From contig JBDREC010000049.1 in NCBI GenBank assembly GCA_043820105.1, positions 40,503-104,502 of the forward strand: 64,000 nt of DNA, in the 5' to 3' direction. Positions 51,650 through 61,283 of this stretch are shown one piece after another. The stretch comes from JBDREC01 sp043820105 [NCBI: Pseudomonadota bacterium] (lineage in GTDB: Bacteria > Bdellovibrionota_F > JAHFAK01). A model generated the notes under the pieces. It saw only the letters and a list, made by a program, of their open reading frames with translations, did no database searches and was not told the DNA's origin. Within the stretch, counting starts at the first letter, position 1, and each line of letters opens with the position of its first letter. The translations under genes were made by a program, and so were the position numbers.

Positions 51650-53755
51650 ATGAATAAACTAAATCGAAAATTAATAATATTACTTTTTGCACCACTTTTT
51701 CTGACATGCTTGTCACCAGAAGGAAACTATAAAATTGGTGTTATGCTGCCTCTATCAGGAGACTATATTACATATTGGGAAGAACCTCTTGAATGGGCTG
51801 TGTTAAACGTAAATAGCGCAGGTGGCGTAGCAGGTAAAAACATTGAACTTGTTTATAGAGATCTAAATGTTTTAGATGTTGAAGATGTTGCTTTAGAGTT
51901 TGCAAATGATGAATCCATAAAAGCCGTAATTGGCCCCTTTTATTCATCTGATGCATTTGATGTTGCATCTTATTTTATTAAGGCTAAAAAACCGATGATT
52001 ACACCCTCTGCCTCCTCTGATGAAATTATAAGAGCCTATGGAGGCAAAAAATATATATGGAGAACAGTTGAGTCTGACATAGCTCAAACAAAGATGTTGC
52101 TGCTGCTTGCATTAGAAAATCAAGCAGAAAAAGTCTCTTTGTTAACCTCAAATGATCTTTATGGAGGTACCTTTTTTAACTGGTTTGGTTTTTTTGCAAC
52201 AGAACTTGGAATCGAGGTCGCTTCAGTTGTTAGATACGATCAATTTAATGAAAATGATTGTACTTCCTATTTTGAAGAATCTCTGGAAAATAATCCAGAC
52301 ACACTAATTGCAATTACTCTGACTACAGAGTCAACTCTTTGTGTTGCAGAAAAGGTGTCTAATTTGGCAAGCCCTGTTCGTCTTTTGTTCAGTGATGCTG
52401 CAATGACTGATTCATTGATAGATGGACTTGGTGACGCTGTTGAAGGATTGCAGGGCACAGCGATATCTTATTCGAATTTAAATGGCTTTAAGGAGGTTTA
52501 TCATTCCACTTTTAATGAGCTCCCGCATCCTTTTGCTGCCAATTCCTATGACGCGGTTTTGCTCCTAGCTTATGGTCTTGAACGATCAAATGGTGAAGGG
52601 GGTGAAGCTTTAGCAAATGCAATGATAGAGGTTGTTGACGCAAGGGGTGATGATGTAAGCTGGTATGCACAGGAAGTTTCAAAAGCAATTGAAATGATTC
52701 GGGCCGGAAATCTTCCAGATATATCAGGAGCGACCGGATCCCTTGATTATGATGAGGAGCTGCACACTGATCCAGTTGACTCAACATATGGGTTTTGGGA
52801 AATATCTGAAGGTGAATTTGTAACTTATGATTATATTTTAAGCAGTGAAGAAGATAATGAAATCATTCGTTTTGGTTCTTCAATATTTAGAACAGCTGCT
52901 TCAGCAGCTGCTAAGCAGACCTTTGATAATTCTGAATTATACAGTGTTGAAGATAGGGAAAATATTTGGGCGTTCATAATGGCCGGTTCATCAGGATGGA
53001 TAAATTACAGACACCAGGCTGATGCTCTTGCCCAATATCAGCTTTTGAAAAACAATGGTGTTTCCGATGATCGGATTATCTTAATAGTAGAAGATGATCT
53101 TGCTTATAATGAATCTAACGAAGAGCAAGGGGTTATTAGGAATATTGCAGGAGGAGAGAATCTTTATCATGATCTTGAGATAGATTACAAACCAAGTGAA
53201 CTTACTTCAGATGACATTATTTCAATATTAACTGGAGTAAAAAGTGAGAATATTTCAGAAGTTATGGAATCTTCCGTAAATGATAATATATATGTTTTTA
53301 TTGTAAGTCATGGATATAAAGATGGAGTAGCTTTTGATGGAATCTTGGCTGATGATGCATCAGACAGTTATGCTACGTTCACCCCTGATGACATCTATGA
53401 ATCATTAAATTACCTTTATGAAAATGAACTTTACAGAAGAATATTTATTGCAATTGAGGCTTGTCACGGTGGGGTTATGGGTGAAGCCCTTGATCTTCCA
53501 AGGATATTAATGATGACAAGTGCAAATGGATACGAAAATTCTTTAGCTGCTAATTACGATACTGAACTTCGTGCTTGGCTCGCTGATCAATTTTCCTATC
53601 AGCTATTTACCGCAGCATCATCAGAACAAGAATATACTTTCAGTGATCTATATGAAGAAGTGTATGTTGATATAAACGGTTCACATGTAAATGTTTACAA
53701 CGCAGAAAATTTCGGAGATTTGCATTCAATTTACTTAAATGAATTTTTTGAATAA
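51650..53755 (+). CDS. Fusion of LivK-like binding domain and legumain-type (C13) peptidase
   Basis: 701 residues. After a short hydrophobic start ending FLTC comes a type I periplasmic-binding domain (about 25-410): YKIGVMLPLSGDYITYWEEP, VNSAGGVAGKNIELVYRDLN and SPVRLLFSDAAMTD are LivK-like. The C-terminal region (about 430-700) has WAFIMAGSSGWINYRHQADA, IYVFIVSHGYKDG with His554 and IFIAIEACHGGVMGE with Cys605, the His-Gly and E-x-C dyad of C13 peptidases. A lipoprotein or exported location is likely. TATAAT lies six bases upstream of ATG, with no ribosome site, so a leaderless mRNA is possible. The fusion suggests ligand-controlled proteolysis. Confidence 0.88.
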   Translation: MNKLNRKLIILLFAPLFLTCLSPEGNYKIGVMLPLSGDYITYWEEPLEWAVLNVNSAGGVAGKNIELVYRDLNVLDVEDVALEFANDESIKAVIGPFYSSDAFDVASYFIKAKKPMITPSASSDEIIRAYGGKKYIWRTVESDIAQTKMLLLLALENQAEKVSLLTSNDLYGGTFFNWFGFFATELGIEVASVVRYDQFNENDCTSYFEESLENNPDTLIAITLTTESTLCVAEKVSNLASPVRLLFSDAAMTDSLIDGLGDAVEGLQGTAISYSNLNGFKEVYHSTFNELPHPFAANSYDAVLLLAYGLERSNGEGGEALANAMIEVVDARGDDVSWYAQEVSKAIEMIRAGNLPDISGATGSLDYDEELHTDPVDSTYGFWEISEGEFVTYDYILSSEEDNEIIRFGSSIFRTAASAAAKQTFDNSELYSVEDRENIWAFIMAGSSGWINYRHQADALAQYQLLKNNGVSDDRIILIVEDDLAYNESNEEQGVIRNIAGGENLYHDLEIDYKPSELTSDDIISILTGVKSENISEVMESSVNDNIYVFIVSHGYKDGVAFDGILADDASDSYATFTPDDIYESLNYLYENELYRRIFIAIEACHGGVMGEALDLPRILMMTSANGYENSLAANYDTELRAWLADQFSYQLFTAASSEQEYTFSDLYEEVYVDINGSHVNVYNAENFGDLHSIYLNEFFE

Positions 53756-53906
53756 TTTGTATGGAATCGAATACTGGAATGCTAAAAATTCCTGGGGTAG
53801 AAGTTGGAGTGCCAATGGTTATTTCAAAATAAGATGCGGTGTAAATGAATCCGGAGTAGAAGAAGACATCATCATGCACAAAGGAACCTGTCTGAACTGT
53901 AATTAA
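53739..53906 (+). pseudogene. Papain-family (C1) C-terminal tail behind the legumain domain
   Basis: In the +1 frame relative to the previous gene, ATG 53739 opens 55 codons reading NLYGIEYWNAKNSWGRSWSA then NGYFKIRCGVNESGVEEDI and a Cys-rich end (HKGTCLNCN). This is the C-terminal strand set of papain-like peptidases with the catalytic Asn in KNSWG; Cys and His are missing. A stop precedes the ATG. Either a remnant of a separate C1 gene or a tail frameshifted from the C13 fusion. Confidence 0.7.
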
Positions 53907-53956
53907 GTTCTAAAAGAGTTTTAATTTAATATTTGGGTTATTATATAAGACAGCAC

Positions 53957-54424
53957 TTATTCGACAGTGCCTGATCCTACGGATCCGCATTCCATGCTGC
54001 AAGCGGATACACACAGGTAACTAGTGTCTGAAGCGCAGTTTTCAGAATAACAAGCCTGAATACAATTATTATAAACGGTTTGTTCATTTGTCCAGACGAA
54101 ATTTTCGGGAGTTTTTTCAGTAAATACTACTTTTAAGGTAGTATCTTCATTGTTCATGTTTACTTCAATTGTTTCATCTTGACTGTAGAGCTCATCATTT
54201 AAATACCAACCATCAAATTCATACTCTTCTTGCAATAAAACAGTAAAAACCGGATTGATGTTTTTTTCTAGGATCCATGCTTCATTTTCATTTATTTCAC
54301 CGCTGGCGACTGATGAAAGAACTGCTCCTTCTCCTTCTATTACCAAGGATAGGTTGATTTCATCATCACCAGTACAAGTAGACAAGAAAATGAGTGTTGA
54401 AATAATAAGTAATAATTTTTTCAT
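53957..54424 (-). CDS. Small Cys-rich lipoprotein
   Basis: 155 residues. Lipobox LSTC. A repeat of about 70 residues (INLSLVIEGEGAVLSSVASG, YEFDGWYLNDELYSQDETIE) resembles bacterial surface repeats of the InlB B type. The last 40 residues carry six to eight Cys in the pattern CIQACYSENC...CVSACSMEC. It faces the legumain-fusion gene and its papain tail on the other strand; the Cys-rich ends could belong to a shared secreted system. Confidence 0.7.
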   Translation of the reverse strand: MKKLLLIISTLIFLSTCTGDDEINLSLVIEGEGAVLSSVASGEINENEAWILEKNINPVFTVLLQEEYEFDGWYLNDELYSQDETIEVNMNNEDTTLKVVFTEKTPENFVWTNEQTVYNNCIQACYSENCASDTSYLCVSACSMECGSVGSGTVE

Positions 54425-54511
54425 TTTATTAACTCCTGTTAAATGTTCATTCTATTGCTTAGCCTTTTCATTATAGTGATAAATTATTAAACATATAAAA
54501 ATAAGTTTAAA

Positions 54512-55264
54512 TTAATTCAGTAAGAGTTTTCCAAAATGAGATATTTTAACCTCATTGCCTGACAATCTTAAACAATCCCACGCCTGGGCTTGATTGCTGG
54601 AAATTACCGGTTTGTTAATTTTATTTTCAATCCTTTCAATAATCGATGAAACCCAAAGGCCTGTGCAAGAAATAAAGATACTATCTACTTTATCACAGTT
54701 AAGTTTAATAGCGGCTTTATAAACAGATTCAGGATCAACCCTGTTCATCTCTGGGTCTCCTGGGAGATTAAAACTTCCACATTTACTTATCTCGAACCCA
54801 TTTTGTATTAAATAATTTGCAAGTATTTCATTTAATTCATTTAAATAGGGTGTAATAAGAGCTGGTTTTTTACAATTCATAGCTCTCAAGCCCTTTATAC
54901 TTGCTGTCATGGGGTTGGTAACAGGAATGTCAGGTTTTATCTTAGTAATAATACTTTTGAGTTCATCAAGCTCAGTAACAATTGAACCAGTTGTACAGCT
55001 AAAGCTAATAACATCTAGTTTAATGTCAGAGGGAAAAAGTTCTACAGCTTTTGAAAAATTATTCTTAAGGTTTTTTAAAGTTTCTTTTGTAGCAATTTTA
55101 TTCATTGCAATACGACTTGCATATAGATTTGCACCAGATTGATACAGAAATCTGTTCATCTCAGGTTCACTACACATATCTTCTGAAAGAACAATTAGGC
55201 CAATAGAATATTGAGATGCCTTTTTTTTAAAATCGTAAGATAAAGCTTGCCAGTTAGTGTTCAT
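54512..55264 (-). CDS. Asp/Glu/maleate-racemase-like enzyme
   Basis: 250 residues. The two catalytic Cys of the superfamily sit in ISFSCTTGSIV and in IFISCTGLWVSSI. MTASIKGLRAMNCKKPALIT and VISSNQAQAWDCLRL match maleate isomerase or arylmalonate decarboxylase-type members. It probably isomerises or racemises a dicarboxylic or amino-acid-like substrate. Divergent from the permease gene 184 bases away; the pair may serve catabolism of a common substrate. Confidence 0.82.
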   Translation of the reverse strand: MNTNWQALSYDFKKKASQYSIGLIVLSEDMCSEPEMNRFLYQSGANLYASRIAMNKIATKETLKNLKNNFSKAVELFPSDIKLDVISFSCTTGSIVTELDELKSIITKIKPDIPVTNPMTASIKGLRAMNCKKPALITPYLNELNEILANYLIQNGFEISKCGSFNLPGDPEMNRVDPESVYKAAIKLNCDKVDSIFISCTGLWVSSIIERIENKINKPVISSNQAQAWDCLRLSGNEVKISHFGKLLLN

Positions 55265-55448
55265 AATAAATATTAAATTAAGTTGTTTTATTGTTTAAAG
55301 TATAATCTATTTTCGAAGAATATTAAGTCAATGCAAAAACATTTTATATTATATAGTAACAAGAACATATTTGATTTTTTTTTAAATATTATTATTCTGA
55401 AATAGAATTTTATTAGCAAAAACATGTAATATAAGCAAAGGAGCCAAA

Positions 55449-56981
55449 ATGCCATATCCAATACTTAGTAAGAATGATATGAATGGATATTTTGCTTTGC
55501 TGGCTGACAATTTAGCCAATTTTATCATTGTTGCTTCATTTTCGAAATATGTTTTAAATTTTCCAGATTCTATTGTGTTTGGTCGCATTTTTCCGGGGCT
55601 TGGTGTGGCTTTGCTATTGGGCTTAAGTTATTACTATTATCTAGCGAGGAAGCTTGCTAAAAAAGAAAACAGAAACGATGTTACTGCCTTGCCTTACGGA
55701 ATCAGTACTCCAATTTTATTTGTCTATATTTTTGCAGTAATGCTTCCTGTTTATATAAAAACAAAGGATCCGATTTTTACCTGGCAAGTTGGAATAGGAG
55801 CAGCTTTTATAGGTGGTATAATAGAAATGTTGGGATCCATTATTGGTCCATTTCTTAGGAGGGTTACTCCGCGTGCTGGAATGCTGGGAACTCTTGCCGG
55901 AATTGCAATTGTATGGATTGCCACAGTACCAATGGCTGAAATATTTGAACATCCGGTGATTGGTTTTACTTGTTTGACTTTAATTTTTATGGGCTTGCTT
56001 GGAGGCTTTAGGTTTCCATTCAATATTCCAGCTGGTTTGCTGGCCATTATTGTGGGAACTATATTAGCACTTTTCATGGGTGTTTCTAAAGTTTCCATAT
56101 CAGGAGTGAGTTTTAATATTCCTATACCTGTTATTGAAGATGTAATTAAAGGCATAGTTCATATATTTCATAATCCTGAAATCTTTGCAATAATTCTGCC
56201 TATAGAAATATATAATTTTATGGAAACTATGAATAATGTTGAATCAGCAGAAGCTGCAGGGGATAAATATCCCCTAAGGTCTTGTCAGATCATGGATGGG
56301 CTTGGAACCTGTGTTGGTTCTTTGTTTGGATCCTGTTTTCCAACAACTGTATATATTGGTCATCCTGGTTATAAAAAGTTAAAAGCTCAGGCAGGATATG
56401 CATTGTTAGTTGGAATTACTTTTTTCTTAGCTGCCATACTTGGTTTGATTTCATTTTTTCATGAATTGATTCCTGTGGCTGCTGTTGCTCCAATGCTTGT
56501 TTTTATTGGAATTGTTATTACTGCGCAGGCATTTTCAGCCACTGATTCAAAGTATGCAATGGCAGTGGCTGTTTCTTTGATTCCCCATGTTTCAAATATT
56601 ATTTATTCAAAAATGGGTTCTTTAGCAAGTGTTGTAAATTCAACTTACCATCTGAATATTTCTTTAAGTGAGAATTCTTTTGTTGAAACAATGCTTGGAA
56701 ATGGAATTCATTATATGGGACATAGTGCTCTGGCCAATGGATCAATAATAACAGGGCTTATCTGGGGAGCAATTACTGCTTATATAATAGATGGCAATTA
56801 TAAGAACTGTTTTTTATTTGCAATAACAGCTTCAATTTTAACTTTTTTAGGTATAATTCATTCCTCAACAATGGGCTTTTATTTTACTCCAATCACATTA
56901 GCTTATACTGTAATGTCCGGACTTTTTTTAGTAAGCTATGCGTGGCAGAAAAAAAGTTGGAATAAGAGCTTAAAGTCTTAA
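55449..56981 (+). CDS. NCS2-like (xanthine/uracil/ascorbate) permease
   Basis: 510 residues with about 12 to 14 membrane segments. NDVTALPYGISTPILFVY in the first part, FRFPFNIPAGLLAIIVG, and ETMNNVESAEAAGDKYPLR in the middle are typical of the NCS2-type nucleobase/ascorbate transporters and close relatives; the ENV-SAEA-GD segment corresponds to the substrate site. AAAGGAG precedes the ATG. Divergent from the racemase-like gene. Substrate unknown; a purine or pyrimidine breakdown route is one inference. Confidence 0.82.
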   Translation: MPYPILSKNDMNGYFALLADNLANFIIVASFSKYVLNFPDSIVFGRIFPGLGVALLLGLSYYYYLARKLAKKENRNDVTALPYGISTPILFVYIFAVMLPVYIKTKDPIFTWQVGIGAAFIGGIIEMLGSIIGPFLRRVTPRAGMLGTLAGIAIVWIATVPMAEIFEHPVIGFTCLTLIFMGLLGGFRFPFNIPAGLLAIIVGTILALFMGVSKVSISGVSFNIPIPVIEDVIKGIVHIFHNPEIFAIILPIEIYNFMETMNNVESAEAAGDKYPLRSCQIMDGLGTCVGSLFGSCFPTTVYIGHPGYKKLKAQAGYALLVGITFFLAAILGLISFFHELIPVAAVAPMLVFIGIVITAQAFSATDSKYAMAVAVSLIPHVSNIIYSKMGSLASVVNSTYHLNISLSENSFVETMLGNGIHYMGHSALANGSIITGLIWGAITAYIIDGNYKNCFLFAITASILTFLGIIHSSTMGFYFTPITLAYTVMSGLFLVSYAWQKKSWNKSLKS

Positions 56982-57061
56982 ATTTAAGGTAAAATAGCTT
57001 AATATTGTCTTGCAATATAAGACCGTCTGACGCTTTCTTTTTAAAAAAAATTCGCTTTTAA

Positions 57062-57358
57062 TTATTCAATTTCAAAGATGCTATTGTCTAAACTTTTTAG
57101 AAAAGGGAAATTGTCCAGTAATTCTTCATATTGAAGATTTGTCCAATATTTTTTTAGCATGCTTACTAAAGTATGTCCTTCCTTGTTTTGGAATTTAAGA
57201 TCAAAATCTATGTGTCCTGTTTCATAAGCTGAAAGAAGTTCACACATTTCAAGTTCATGTTGTGGATAACTGGCAAGATTCAATAAAAAAGGATTGCCAT
57301 CTGGCTCTGCAATATTGAAATTATATTTTAACCTTCCAGCTAGTATATCTGCTATCAA
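57062..57358 (-). pseudogene. Truncated copy of the ankyrin-like family
   Basis: 98 residues that match only the C-terminal third of the two genes upstream: RLKYNFNIAEPDGNPFLLNL aligns with SLKYNFDANIYDNGDNFIMR, and FPFLKSLDNSIFEIE with YHFLRTLDNSTFNTP. No signal peptide or ordinary start (an ATG lies inside the old frame). It is the 5'-deleted end copy of a tandem array. Confidence 0.7.
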
Positions 57359-57379
57359 GCCTTCAAAAATTATTATATA

Positions 57380-58387
57380 TTACGGGGTATTAAATGTGCT
57401 GTTGTCCAAAGTCCTTAGAAAGTGATAATTTTGCTGTAATTTAGTATAACTGATATTTCCCCCATACCTTAGAAGCAAAGTTGATAAAGTATCTCCATTT
57501 TTGTTTTTTAAATTGGGATCAAAAGAAATTTTATTGTTTTTATAAGCATCTAATAAATGTATCATTTCATCTGCACCATACGGAAAAATACGTGCTAAAC
57601 GCATTATAAAATTGTCACCATTATCATATATATTTGCATCAAAATTATATTTTAAACTGCCATCCCTTAGTGCATACGAAATTTGTTCAAAATTATCCTG
57701 TTGGGGAAATTTTTGACTTTCAAAAGCTAAGTCTATTAAGGTTTTACCATCTTTGTTTTTAATATTAGCGTCAACACTAAGACCTTTGTATCTAATAGCA
57801 GCTACAAATGATTTTAAGACATATGAATTAGGATATTGTGCTGCTTCCATTATAGCAGTATTACCGGTTTCAGGATCTACAGCATCAATATCTAATTCGA
57901 TTTCTTTTTTTAAATAACTTTCTAATAGCTCGTCAACTATAATGCGGATTTCAATTGATTCACTATATTTTGCAGCTTGTATTAGAATTGGCAAATCATC
58001 TGCATCATATTTTTTTGTGGCATCAAGAGTAACAAAATCCATTGCATTTGCGTGTAATAAAGCAGATAATTTTGCATAGTCTTTATTGTAAACTAATATT
58101 TCAAGTAGAGATTCATGTAGTAAACAATCTTCCTTTTGTGGATTTATAACATGTACTTCTCTTGCCACATTCACATCTATTCCAGTCCTTAAAGTTGCGA
58201 TAAATACATCCAAATCATCAGTTTCCAATGCTTCCCAAATATTACTTTGTGCAATTGTTTTTAGATTTATAAATCTTACAATATGTGATATTATTCCTGC
58301 CTCTTCTCGATCTGCATATAATCCATTTATTATTAATAAGTTCAAAGTCACAATAAAGAGAAAAAAGTATTTTTTTGAAGATTTCAT
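57380..58387 (-). CDS. Secreted ankyrin-like repeat protein, copy 1
   Basis: 335 residues with signal peptide MKSSKKYFFLFIVTLNLLII then NGLYA-DREE. The mature protein consists of ankyrin-like units: DDLDVFIATLRTGIDVNVAR, NPQKEDCLLHESLLEILVYN, DPETGNTAIMEAAQYPNSYV and KNKDGKTLIDLAFESQKF fit the helix-turn-helix consensus with NTAIMEAA. Highly similar to the next copy, including the DNA of the signal peptide. Probably a periplasmic or exported protein-binding scaffold. Confidence 0.82.
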   Translation of the reverse strand: MKSSKKYFFLFIVTLNLLIINGLYADREEAGIISHIVRFINLKTIAQSNIWEALETDDLDVFIATLRTGIDVNVAREVHVINPQKEDCLLHESLLEILVYNKDYAKLSALLHANAMDFVTLDATKKYDADDLPILIQAAKYSESIEIRIIVDELLESYLKKEIELDIDAVDPETGNTAIMEAAQYPNSYVLKSFVAAIRYKGLSVDANIKNKDGKTLIDLAFESQKFPQQDNFEQISYALRDGSLKYNFDANIYDNGDNFIMRLARIFPYGADEMIHLLDAYKNNKISFDPNLKNKNGDTLSTLLLRYGGNISYTKLQQNYHFLRTLDNSTFNTP

Positions 58388-58423
58388 TATTAGAATTCCT
58401 TACAATGATTTATAATTTTTATA

Positions 58424-59431
58424 TTATTGAGTAATAAATGTGCTGTTGTCCAAAGTCTTTAGAAAATTAAATTTATCTTGTAATTCAGTATATTCGGAAG
58501 ATTCCTCCATATAAACTCGAAGCAGAGTTGATAAAGTATCTCCATCGTTGTTTTTTAAATTTAGATCAAAAGAAATTTGCCTGTTTTGATAAGCAACTAA
58601 TAATAATCTTATTTCATCAACAAAAGTAGGAAAACGTGCTAAACGCATTATAAAATTGTCACCATTATCATATATATTTGTATTGAAATCATAATTTAAA
58701 AAGCCATCTCCTAATGCATATAAGATTTTTTCAAAATTATCATTATTGTCATATCTTTCACTTTCAAAAGCTAAGTCTATTAAGGTTTTATCATCTTTGT
58801 TTTTTATATTAGTATCAACACTAAGACCTTTGTATCTAATAGCATCTACAAACGATGTTAAGACATATGAATTGGGATATTGTGCTGCTTCCATTATAGC
58901 AGTATTACCGGTTTCAGGATCTACAGCATCAATATCTAATTCGATTTCTTTTTTTAAATAACTTTCTACTAGCTCGTCAACTATACTTGACATTGTAATT
59001 GATTCACTAGATTTCGCAGCTTGGATTAGAATTGGCAAATCATCTGCATCATATTTTTTTGTGGCATCAAGAGTAACAAAACCCATTGCATTTGCGTGTA
59101 ATAATGCAGATAACTTTTCTGTGTCCTGATTATTTACTAATACCTCAAGTAGAGATTCATTCCGCTCATAAGTTCCCGATCTTGGATCTATAATATATAC
59201 TTTTCTTGTCACATTCACATCTGCTCCTGATCTTAAGGTAGCGATAAATACATTCAAATTATTAGTATTTAACGCCGTCCAAACATCAATTCTTGCAAGC
59301 ATTTTGTTTGATATAAATCTTTTAATTTTAGCTTGTAGACTTGGCTCTTCTCGATCTGCATATAATCCATTTATTATTAATAAGTTCAAAATCACAATAA
59401 AGAGAAAAAAGTATTTTTTTGAAGATTTCAT
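58424..59431 (-). CDS. Secreted ankyrin-like repeat protein, copy 2
   Basis: 335 residues, near-identical in layout to copy 1: the same signal peptide (one residue differs in the first 28), the same ankyrin units (DPETGNTAIMEAAQYPNSYV) and the same C-terminal FLKTLDNSTF. Divergence concentrates around residues 28-60 and in the C-terminal 100. A recent tandem duplication with 36 bases between copies. Confidence 0.82.
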   Translation of the reverse strand: MKSSKKYFFLFIVILNLLIINGLYADREEPSLQAKIKRFISNKMLARIDVWTALNTNNLNVFIATLRSGADVNVTRKVYIIDPRSGTYERNESLLEVLVNNQDTEKLSALLHANAMGFVTLDATKKYDADDLPILIQAAKSSESITMSSIVDELVESYLKKEIELDIDAVDPETGNTAIMEAAQYPNSYVLTSFVDAIRYKGLSVDTNIKNKDDKTLIDLAFESERYDNNDNFEKILYALGDGFLNYDFNTNIYDNGDNFIMRLARFPTFVDEIRLLLVAYQNRQISFDLNLKNNDGDTLSTLLRVYMEESSEYTELQDKFNFLKTLDNSTFITQ

Positions 59432-59544
59432 TTTTTGCTTTCCTTCTAATTGTTCATAATTATCGTTATCAGTGACTAAACGAAAACTAATCCTCTGCTT
59501 CTTTAACCGCGTCGTCCATCACCACAAAGTGCAGGAAGTACGCC

Positions 59545-60477
59545 TCACTTTTCACTTCTTGTCGCCTTGTTTTCGAGCAGTTTTAGATCCTCCGTGCTAA
59601 TTACTGGGGAACCAGGTTTTGGAGGCTTTATTACGTCAAAGGCGCCGGATTCGCTTTCGTTTTGGAATCTTCCTGTTAAAATGTCATAAGCTAATTTTCC
59701 TTCTCTGTTTCGTATTCGTTTGCTTACATTTAGATCATTCTCAGTAAAAAGCGCTAAAATTTCTTGGATTTCTGGTAATTCTTTAGTTTGGGCAGCAATC
59801 ATTAAAGCAGTATTTTTAGCTTTATTTTGTTTATTTGGATCTAATCCTATTATAATTCTTGAATAATGCTTATTTAACAGGGAATTTGTATAATAGTTAT
59901 TATCACTTTGAACAGCTTCCATTAAAGCTGTATTGCCGTGTCTTGGATCTGTATCATTGAAATCTATTTCTCTTGGATAATATTCTATTAGCAAATTGAA
60001 TATCTCTACATAATCTTTTTTTATTGCTGTAATTAATATTGGATTTGTTAAATACGGATCATCTCGATAATTTATGTCATAATAGTTATTATATCTATTA
60101 TATTCTCTTGCTGATTCAAAAAATGCCCTTAGAAACTTGGGTTTGTTGTTATATACTAATACTTCAACTGTGCTACATGATGGTATATTCCTAGAACAAT
60201 TTATATCAGAACAGCTCCCGCTTAAATTTAAATCATCGATTTCAAAATCTTTGAAGGGACCATCAAATAAAGAATCTAAATAAAATTTAAATTCTTTTAT
60301 CTGATTTTTATCATATGCATCTCTTATGTAGCTATATAATGTTTCCTTGTAAGAGAGTTCTCTATTCCCATTGCTTAAATCGTCATCAGCGAATAGAAAT
60401 GAAAATAATGTTGAAGTAACAAATAAAATAAAAGCTATTATTAATGTTACTAAATTTTGTTTTTTAATTTTATTCAT
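59545..60477 (-). CDS. Secreted ankyrin-like repeat protein, copy 3 (diverged)
   Basis: 310 residues. An N-terminal hydrophobic segment (LVTLIIAFILFVTSTLFSFL then FADDD) acts as signal peptide. Ankyrin-type units DPRHGNTALMEAVQSDNNYY, KAKNTALMIAAQTKELPEI and REGKLAYDILTGRF fit the consensus better than the other copies. Two Cys pairs (CSDINCSRNIPSC) suggest disulphides outside the cytoplasm. It is the oldest or least-changed member of the tandem family. Confidence 0.82.
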   Translation of the reverse strand: MNKIKKQNLVTLIIAFILFVTSTLFSFLFADDDLSNGNRELSYKETLYSYIRDAYDKNQIKEFKFYLDSLFDGPFKDFEIDDLNLSGSCSDINCSRNIPSCSTVEVLVYNNKPKFLRAFFESAREYNRYNNYYDINYRDDPYLTNPILITAIKKDYVEIFNLLIEYYPREIDFNDTDPRHGNTALMEAVQSDNNYYTNSLLNKHYSRIIIGLDPNKQNKAKNTALMIAAQTKELPEIQEILALFTENDLNVSKRIRNREGKLAYDILTGRFQNESESGAFDVIKPPKPGSPVISTEDLKLLENKATRSEK

Positions 60478-60582
60478 ATTTCACCTTATTAAGTAGTTAT
60501 TTTAATTAATTTGATTGGAAAATATTAAAAGCAAATCCTATGCCATGCATAGCGATAAGATTTGTTTAATTAAAACAATGAA

Positions 60583-60745
60583 TTATCTTCGTCCAGTAAA
60601 ACTATATATTAAATATGAGGAAATTTGTCCGCTTTGATGTAGAATGTAAATACCAGCTTCTACTATGAATTGGCATTTGAGCAGTCTTTATAGGTGGCTT
60701 ATACTGTAAAAAACCTAATTCAGTGAATAAAGAAAGGTGTTTTTT
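60583..60745 (-). pseudogene. Frameshifted remnant, possibly a beta-barrel end
   Basis: On the minus strand one frame reads LFTELGFLQYKPPIKTAQMP and a shifted frame then reads FIVEAGIYILHQSGQISSYL followed by IYSFTGRR and a stop. Joined, these look like the last strands of an outer-membrane barrel. The rest of 60478-60839 has only a repeat-like CTTGTTCCC stretch at 60748-60780. Confidence 0.35.
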
Positions 60746-60839
60746 CTTGATCTCTTGTTCCCTTGCGCTCCTGTTCCCTAAGTTGACTGGGGCTCTATTG
60801 TTTAGGTATTCAAATTAGAGTTGATCCTAAAATTTATTC

Positions 60840-61283
60840 CTAGTTATTTAAAGCCCTTAAATTAGCGTGAGCTATCCATTGCCATTTGCCATCGGTTTCT
60901 AAAAATACAGTTAATCTTTCTGCTTTTTTCTTTTCTAGCTTTTTTCCATCAATAGTTTCTGCACATTTTACAAAATATGTGACTAAAAGAACTGGTCCAT
61001 TTTGAGTAACTTTAATATCTGAAAATTCATAATCACTTAAATTTAAGCCTTTCAACAATTTCATCTCATCAGTTTTTGTGTTTGCTCCATTTGTGTGAAC
61101 TGCCTGAAAACCCTCTGATATCATTTTATCAAGAGCATCGATTTTTTTGTCTTTCATGTTAGACCAAATTTCATTCAAAAGTTCTTTGCCCTTTTTGTCA
61201 GCATCAAATTTTTTATCAGTAGCGATTGATAAATTTGATGAAAAAGCAGCAATAATAAAAAGACTAATTAATATTTTTTTCAT
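60840..61283 (-). CDS. Secreted NTF2/SnoaL-like (DUF4440-type) protein
   Basis: 147 residues from ATG 61283, which has AAGGAG at good distance; eight upstream codons to 61307 are not needed. Signal peptide MKKILISLFIIAAFSSNLSI then AT-DKK. The mature part has the pattern of cone-fold proteins: LDKMISEGFQAVHTNGANTK, SDIKVTQNGPVLLVTYFVKC and TVFLETDGKWQWIAHANLRA. Ligand or substrate unknown. Confidence 0.8.
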   Translation of the reverse strand: MKKILISLFIIAAFSSNLSIATDKKFDADKKGKELLNEIWSNMKDKKIDALDKMISEGFQAVHTNGANTKTDEMKLLKGLNLSDYEFSDIKVTQNGPVLLVTYFVKCAETIDGKKLEKKKAERLTVFLETDGKWQWIAHANLRALNN

